From positions 1-64,000 of the forward strand of contig JALRME010000056.1 of the NCBI GenBank assembly GCA_026120035.1: a DNA stretch of 64,000 bases, in the 5' to 3' direction. This DNA is from Coleophoma eucalyptorum (Eukaryota; Ascomycota; Leotiomycetes; Helotiales; Dermateaceae). Each line of letters starts with the position of its first letter. Position 1 is the stretch's first letter. Both the position numbers and the translations under genes were made by a program. The notes beneath the pieces are model-generated. The model ran no database searches. It saw only the letters and a program-made list of their open reading frames with translations, and was not told the origin of the DNA. Positions 58,062 to 64,000 of this stretch are shown piece after piece.

Positions 58062-59071
58062 CTATTTCGAGAACACTAATACAGCTTTCTTACTAAACCC
58101 CTCATAACTCGTCGCCGCCTCGATCTCCTCGAGCTCGAAGTCATCGCCTAGAGACGTTCTAAACAGCGGATCATCAATATAGCCCTCCAAGTCGTTTAAC
58201 ATAGCTTCTAACCTTTCCTCTACAGTCATAGTTCTAAAGTTGCTAAACCTCCTCATTGTGAATTCTTTCATCATAAATATAACTGAGTGAAATTCCACCT
58301 TCTCTGCACCCGACAGAAATCCGTAAAAGAAGATGCTTGATTGAGGCGGCAAGGCTTCGAGAATGTTGCTGATAAGAGCACCGCCGATACCATCAAAAAC
58401 GGCAGTTGTACCAAGCCCTTGTGCCGTTTGCTCGAGATCACTTAAGAAGTCCGGGTCGCTGCAGCTTAGAACATGCCCTACTTCCACTCCACTCTTCAGT
58501 ATCTCCTCTTTTGCCTTCTCGCTCCGAACGATAACTAGAATAGGAATTTGCGTCGTCGAGTAAGAACCACTAGTGCTCGTCCAGTGGCTGAATTGCCTGC
58601 TGTCGCTATAATACCGTGATGGCCCTCTGCTGCAGCTTGTCCAAGAAAAGCATACGCAGTCACGACATTAACCAGTGATCCACAGTAATCTTTTGCGTCA
58701 ACATGATCTGGGAGCAGAAGACATGCGTTGTATGGTATTTGAGCGGTCTCACACCAGAGGCCGATGCCAGGTTCATGTGATTTTAGGCCACGATAGATAG
58801 CGACTTTGCGGCCTAGATAAGATGATGGTACATTGGCTCCGACTTGGGTTACAGTGCCTGCCGCTGAGGCTCCCCAGACATTTTCTAAGCGTTCGCCGGA
58901 AGTGAAGTTTGCGCGAATTCTTAAGAAGGCTTTGTCGCCATGGTTGATTGAGGCTGCGGCGATACTGACGTTTATGTACCCAGAAGGAGGGGCAGACGGT
59001 GAGGGAACATTGCGCAGCTCAAGACTGCGGCTCTCAGTAACACAGATAGCTTTCATTTTGAATTTTTTCAT
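58062..59071 (-). pseudogene. Zinc-type alcohol dehydrogenase / quinone oxidoreductase-like, frameshifted
   Basis: MDR-family oxidoreductase. The N-terminal frame (from 59071, MKKFKMKAICVTESRSLELR; Met at 59056 is an alternative start) covers the GroES-like domain and the Rossmann start, HHGIIATAGNSATGRALVVL. The C-terminal frame resumes as QIPILVIVRSEKAKEEILKS and runs through TTAVFDGIGGALISNILEAL to KKAVLVFSK. Between about 58575 and 58550 the frame changes by one base. No GT-AG intron of reasonable length repairs it, so the gene is frameshifted or there is a sequencing error. Without the shift the protein would be about 335 residues, normal for the family. No structural zinc Cys cluster is seen, which fits the zinc-less enoyl/quinone reductase branch. 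Confidence 0.7.
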
Positions 59072-59149
59072 GTAATTTGAGGAATAATTGTTTTGAAGTC
59101 CAGGTTATGAATCTAAATATTTATACCAGCGGATCGGGGATTTGAGCTT

Positions 59150-59394
59150 GCTTCCGAGGATGACTTACGTTGTAGAGGCCCTAAGGAATCAACCCCCCCC
59201 CCCCCATACCTATCTATGGTTGTCTTGGAACTTTACCCATAAAAACTGCAGTTCAAACATTCTCCAAAACAAATGGAGTGAGGTTCAACGGTACACACCC
59301 TCCAACGTTGTTCCCACTTTTATTGGGGAGATAAGCTGGCTTCCGAGGATGACATAAGCACCACCAACGTTCTTCTCACTTTGTCGGGGAGATA
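59150..59394. repeat. Promoter-located direct repeats
   Basis: GCTTCCGAGGATGAC is present exactly at 59150-59164 and 59339-59353. CCAACGTTNTTCNCACTTT followed by GGGGAGATA is present at 59302-59333 and 59364-59394 with few differences. They lie in the space between two divergent genes (oxidoreductase start 59071, regulator start 59500). A run of 13 C is at 59193-59205. They could be regulatory sites or a small local duplication. Confidence 0.55.
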
Positions 59395-59499
59395 GGAAAC
59401 GCTAAGGATGCCTTTCTAATTTGTTGACAACCTCAATTGCCAAACCTTTCTGTAGACTGCCCATTTCTTAAAATCATCCAGCAAATCCAGAAGCGGTCA

Positions 59500-61838
59500 A
59501 TGGAGCCGCAACAAGATCCGAAAGCCTCGTCGCGAAAGCGGCGGCGGATGTTGGTGGCTTGCAATCCATGCCGAGCACGCAAGAGAGGTTGTGATGGTGG
59601 TCGGCCGTGTATGCCTTGTAGCTCGAGAGGATGTGAAAACCGGTGCAGCTACCAGGAAAAGAACCTGTCGTCGCAAGCATAGTGAGACTTAATTATTCTC
59701 CCTGTGATGACGAGGGTTGAAGTGTTAATCTAAACAGGACACTTGCAAATCTCAGCCAACGGGTTCAGCAGCTGGAAAGATGCACTAATTCAGCCTCCGA
59801 AGAGCACAACAGCAACCTTGAAATGAACACTTTGAATTTGAACAAAGTGAATATTCGACAGGATGGGAGATCTCTCTCTCGTATGAATGATCCAGCTTAT
59901 GACTACGCTATAAATGCATTGTCGGAGCGAAACACCAGTCAAATATCCATTTCTAGCCAATCAGCAGTTGTGTGTGCTGATGCAGAAACTGCAGAACTCA
60001 GCCCTTCCCCTCTTGCCTTTCTAGCTCCAGGAATTGCCATTCATCCTGTTGATTTAACGACTATTGTTCTCCCTCCACGAAGCCTTGGCGACAGCCTCCT
60101 CCAATGCTATTGGGATTTTTTTCTACCAATCTTCCCCATCCTCCATAGGCCTACCTTTGAAGCTGCATACTCTCGGATATGGTCGACTGGGAATGTCACT
60201 TCCACGCCTCAGATCACGGGGTGCACCGAGGACGTCTTGTTCTATTCAACACTTAACATGGTCCTTGGTCTTGGAGCTCAAAAGAACGAGTCTCTCACAC
60301 TGGTGCAGAGAGAGAGACTTGCTGATGAGTTTTATAGACGATCGCAGGCGCTTATTTCGATCGAAACTTTAGATATCTCGTCATTTCAAGTGGCCCAACT
60401 CCTGCTACTTCGGGGGCTCTATCTTCTCTAAACGCCTTACACTGATCGATGCTGGAACGTGATCGGTGTTGCAATCAGGGTAGCTCAGGGGCTGGACTTA
60501 CCCAATGTGAGCCTGGACGAGACCGGTAAAGGCCATCTTACACGGGAGATGCACCGTAGGGTGGGGTGTAACTGCGTGTTGTTGGACAGGTTGTCTTCGC
60601 CAAGCCCCAATGAACCTGCAGCCACTAACTAGCACTACAGAATCGTGTCCCACGCATTTGGGCACTACACCTTGATCCCTCAGCAGGATCTTCCAATTCC
60701 AGCTGAAATTGACGACGAGTATTTATCCGATGCTCAAGACAGTCATCAACCTAATGGTGTTCCTTCTCGTCTGTCTTTCTTCGTATACAACTTACGGTTA
60801 AACAGTTTTCTCGCGAAAGTAGACTTTTTAGAAACAGGTACCGCCGCATCTTCTACGAGACTAGGCAGTCTAAGTGATTTGGGAGTAGTCCTTGACACTA
60901 ACTCTAAACTTGATGAGTTCTTAAAAAGCTTGCCGAACCATCTTCGGACTGAGGACGACGTGATATTTTTATCGAATAACTCAAATAATTTTATTATACT
61001 CCAGGCACGGGTTTTGAAGTCAAGGTAGGGGGTGCTTGCTAGGAAAGCTCCAATTGTGCTGGCTAATCGTCTAATGCAGGGTCTTATATTTCCGGCTTGC
61101 CCCTCTTCGACGTGTACTCCTCACTCAGGCATCCCAAGAAGCTCATGCAGCTCGTAGTCCAGTTTCTATATCAACACTAGAGGCCAAACTACGGGATGAT
61201 ATCAGCACACTCTGTTTGTCCACGGCTCACACAGTTCTGAAGGGTTTGCACGAAACGCTACCAACGATTGACCGAACGACCGCATGGCATGCACTTTACT
61301 GTAAGATTTCTAGGATTCCCTTCTCAATTTTATTTTTCCTGTTTTTTATACAAGTTTCTCTAAAGTACTGATCTACCTGGTATAGTTACCTTCGCCGCTG
61401 CATCTGTTCTTGTTGCTGCCATGCTATGTCCTAACCTCGACGTCAACCTCGATGTAGATCCAGGGAAAGCATCACGGGATAAAGCTATCGAGATCTTCAA
61501 ATTCCACCAATCACATATTAAATCAGCGGAGAAAGGGATTAAAATCTTAGAAAACTTCAGGCACTATATTGAGAAACGTCTAGCCTTACGAAAATGTGAG
61601 TTGTCATTGGTTTTAAATTGATCTAAATGTTAAATATGCATCAAATATCGTTACTGATAAGACCTCGAGCTTAGGTGGTATCATGCCGGGAGAAATAATT
61701 TTTGTTGAGGTTGCTGGTGATCCTGTAGAAAATCCTTTAGCGGAAGTAGAAGACAGTTTGGAGACACTTCTAGCCACCGACTTACCGAGCGAAAATTGGT
61801 TCACGTTGCAGGATTTTCATCCTGATGATTGGGTTTAA
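59500..61838 (+). pseudogene. Zn2Cys6 transcription factor with two in-frame stops
   Basis: It starts MEPQQDPKASSRKRRR, with a basic patch followed by the zinc cluster CNPCRARKRGCDGGRPCMPC. After an intron ending ...CTAAACAG near 59737 comes a coiled coil (LANLSQRVQQLER). The middle homology domain then shows CYWDFFLPIFPILHRPTFEA, YSTLNMVLGLGAQ, DRCWNVIGVAIRVAQGLDLP, LTREMHRRVGCNCVLLDR and PIPAEIDDEYLSDAQ. The same frame is interrupted by TAA at 60429-60431, in the position before TPYTDRCW, and TAG at 60630-60632. Both are explained by C-to-T changes in CAA/CAG. Further introns near 61028-61080 and 61303-61385 are plausible, and the C-terminus ends near 61838 (FTLQDFHPDDWV). It probably makes no working regulator, unless unrecognised introns remove both stops. 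Confidence 0.75.
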
Positions 61839-62123
61839 TATTCCTAATACTAGTTGCAATGTCCTGGTGGTAAACAAAAGTTTAGTACCTAAGGCGACTG
61901 AAGTTTTCTTTGGTCGGAAGAGTGGAACATTAGTTGAATAAGGTTGTATCTACAAACGGTAGCATCCGTGGCTCCGTGCCTAGCAAGTAAAAATATCATT
62001 GAAGCTACGCTTAGACATCAGCCAAATCGTATTCAGAGACTATTATCACCTTCTTAGTTGCGAAATAACAATCTAGTTTTAAAATATTATATACAGGGTC
62101 GCCGTACTATCTATCTTATTAAA

Positions 62124-63710
62124 CTAACTATGCCTTTCCTGATGTCCTGTCCAAGAAACCGGATCCAAGCGTGCTCGCAGCCAGTACCCACCAAGCTGTG
62201 AGTCCTTTAATATAAAAGTAACAGGTCGAGTAGATATACCGAGGGGACCAAGTGTGTTGGGATGTGTAAAAATTACTCTGCCCAGTCTCCCGCTATCTAA
62301 ACTTTCGTTGTTGCCATTTGTTAGTAAAGCGCCTCTAAAATCCAAATCATCAAACTTTAAGTTGGACCACGAAGAAATCACTGCGACTTCACCGAGGCGA
62401 CTCCCTGGTGGCCCAAAGGCAATTGATTCTCCATGATGAGATTTCCAAAAAGAAGCATGTGCCTGGATAGTTTCCGGCTTTTTAGCCCGCAAAACACCCA
62501 GCCGAATCGAGCGTGCAATGTTACTCTGTGGTAGATTTTGGAGCTTGAATAGAGAAGGAAACTGAATCATCGAGTGGTATTGGGAATTCCCAAGTGTAGA
62601 ATCCGAAGTTGCTTCAGACTTTTGTGGTCTTGCACTTCGATTCGAAAAAGGGTATATAAGATTAATAGAGTGGGGAGATTGCTGAGCCGGAAAACCTACG
62701 AACATTCTCTGTGATAATTTCGATTAGTTTTCGCTACTTTATAAATAATAAAGCACAAAAGAGATAGATACGAACCTGGAGGTGCCAAGCTACAAGCGCG
62801 TCTTGTTTACTCAGTTTGACATTTGAATCGTCGCTTCCATCATCGCCCACAGCTGCCTTTGTCTTGTCAAGATCATGTTGAAATTGATCCTTCCAGCAAG
62901 TGACAAGCTTATCAGAGATATAAATATACTTGTCCTGGGGGCTATTCGGCAGATGTAATCTTTCCCATATTACTTGGAGGATGCATAGGAACACATATCG
63001 TATGAAGATCCAAGTACCAACATTGTGCATATCGTTTGGGCACATTAGTAGTGCACTGCCGGTAGAAATACTAGAGGACTTGGCTTTCATAGTAGCGGGT
63101 GGTAATACTGATGGGACCTCGCAGATAGTTGGAGGAACCAAATCCGAAATGGATCTTCCCGAGATGAGATTAGAATACGCTTCAGCAATAGTGAAAACAC
63201 TTTCCGCATCACACATGTAATGAGAAGCGCAGAGCCCTATTAACGTGGAGTCATTCAACACGGTGATACGAATTTGGAGCACATCTGGGGCCGGTAAAGA
63301 GCTCGTTGAGTCGAAATGAATAATGGCATCCGCGTCAGCACCACAATCATGATAAGAGGGGCTTTTATCGTTTTTCACGGCCTGGAAATTTACCGGGAAA
63401 TATTCTGCCAAGTTCGAGCAGAGAGTTCTGGCCTTAAAATTGAGATTTGATCCAGTCGTGATAGTATATGGGAATTTCTTGCCCGAAGTCAGTATTTGTA
63501 ATTTCTAAACGTGGTTAATGTCCTGAGTAGAAGATTCACCTTTCGGATTATAGTACCACCTAATATTGGCCATCTGAGTATGAGCTCTTCGGCCTTGCGC
63601 TTCAGAATGCTTGTATTTAATGACCCGTGGACAACAAGTCCGAGGAAGACAGTGCTGTCCCGACTGAAAGCTTCGCCAGTATGCGACCAGACATCTATAG
63701 CGCTGGCCAT
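62124..63710 (-). CDS. BAHD / trichothecene 3-O-acetyltransferase-like acyltransferase
   Basis: CoA-dependent acyltransferase of the PF02458 family. Three inferred exons, 63710-63540, 63504-62776 and 62708-62124, give 494 residues in frame. Seen are the early block ILRWPILGGTI, the catalytic HxxxD motif as HYMCD (His152, Asp156), DALVAWHLQ before intron 2, and a C-terminal ISSWSNLKFDDLDFRGALLT, where the family's DFGWG motif reads DFRG. That change from DFGW may weaken structure or activity. Intron 1 as drawn is only 35 bases, shorter than the usual fungal minimum, so the model may be wrong there or a deletion occurred. Fungal relatives acetylate mycotoxin or metabolite hydroxyls, but the substrate here is not deducible. 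It lies next to a broken regulator and may be silent. Confidence 0.75.
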
Positions 63711-64000
63711 GAAGGAAGTAGCGAGATTTCAAGTGGCAATGCTATACCGAAAATAGAATAGAGAATGAGTTGCGCGGGCCTATTTATCTACACAGATTCT
63801 CTTTTGCCCACAAATAAATTTGATGGAAAACGGGGAGAGAAGGATGGATATATTATATAGCAGCAGTAGAATTAATGTCACGTATCCTTCGTAAGCGCTA
63901 GTATCCCCTTATCCGCTACGCTAGTACAAGTAATCTAACCCGTATATAGTGCGTTAAACGATCGTTTGATCTATTTAATTGGTTAATGAGCTCGCTTAAG

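Overview
The window reads as nuclear DNA of a filamentous ascomycete (Pezizomycotina). Genes carry many short GT-AG introns (about 47-90 bases), there are Zn2Cys6 regulators, a fungal rhodopsin-like membrane protein and a tyrosinase, and the transposon copies are AT-rich with in-frame stops of the C-to-T kind expected from repeat-induced point mutation (RIP). The species cannot be named from this sequence.

Layout. 1-8600 is RIP-damaged repeat: a Ty3/gypsy retroelement on the minus strand (1-4920), featureless AT-rich sequence, then a tandem and an inverted repeat. 8667-10467 is a sugar transporter. 10468-14110 is mostly empty, with a HET-domain relic. 14111-37943 is the main feature: a dense group of ten intact genes. 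In order they are a short-chain dehydrogenase, a Zn2Cys6 regulator, a sugar-porter-family transporter, an acyl-CoA ligase, an Old Yellow Enzyme, a Baeyer-Villiger-type monooxygenase, an acyl-CoA thioesterase-like protein, a metallo-beta-lactamase-fold lactonase, an EthD-like protein and an HSL-family esterase. A Tc1/mariner relic beside a pogo-type relic sits inside the group (about 23860-27060). No polyketide, peptide or terpene synthase is present, so the set looks degradative. A coherent scheme is reduction of an enone by the OYE, Baeyer-Villiger ring expansion, lactone or ester hydrolysis, alcohol oxidation by the SDR and CoA activation for beta-oxidation. This matches, enzyme class by enzyme class, the bacterial carveol/dihydrocarvone route of Rhodococcus. 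The substrate is inference.

Two short motifs link the group. The palindrome TCGG-NN-CCGA occurs exactly in five of its intergenic regions (around 20756, 23540, 29042, 32064 and 36640) and suits a Zn2Cys6 dimer such as the cluster's own regulator. TGCGGGGTT, which contains the CreA/Mig1 consensus GCGGGG, recurs at 15398, 18215, 20815, 20846 and 28933.

38000-47300 is gene-poor: a truncated transporter, a hypothetical protein, a kinase relic, a large secreted Ser/Thr-rich protein with an in-frame stop, and a DUF6536-like relic. 47355-56134 holds a secreted lactonase-like propeller protein, a rhodopsin-family membrane protein and an intact tyrosinase with an 8-base exon. 56651-63710 looks like a decaying accessory group: a regulator fragment, a frameshifted oxidoreductase, a Zn2Cys6 regulator with two in-frame stops and an apparently intact BAHD/trichothecene-type acyltransferase.

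All exon boundaries were inferred by eye from GT-AG sites, reading frame and family patterns. No transcript or database evidence was available.
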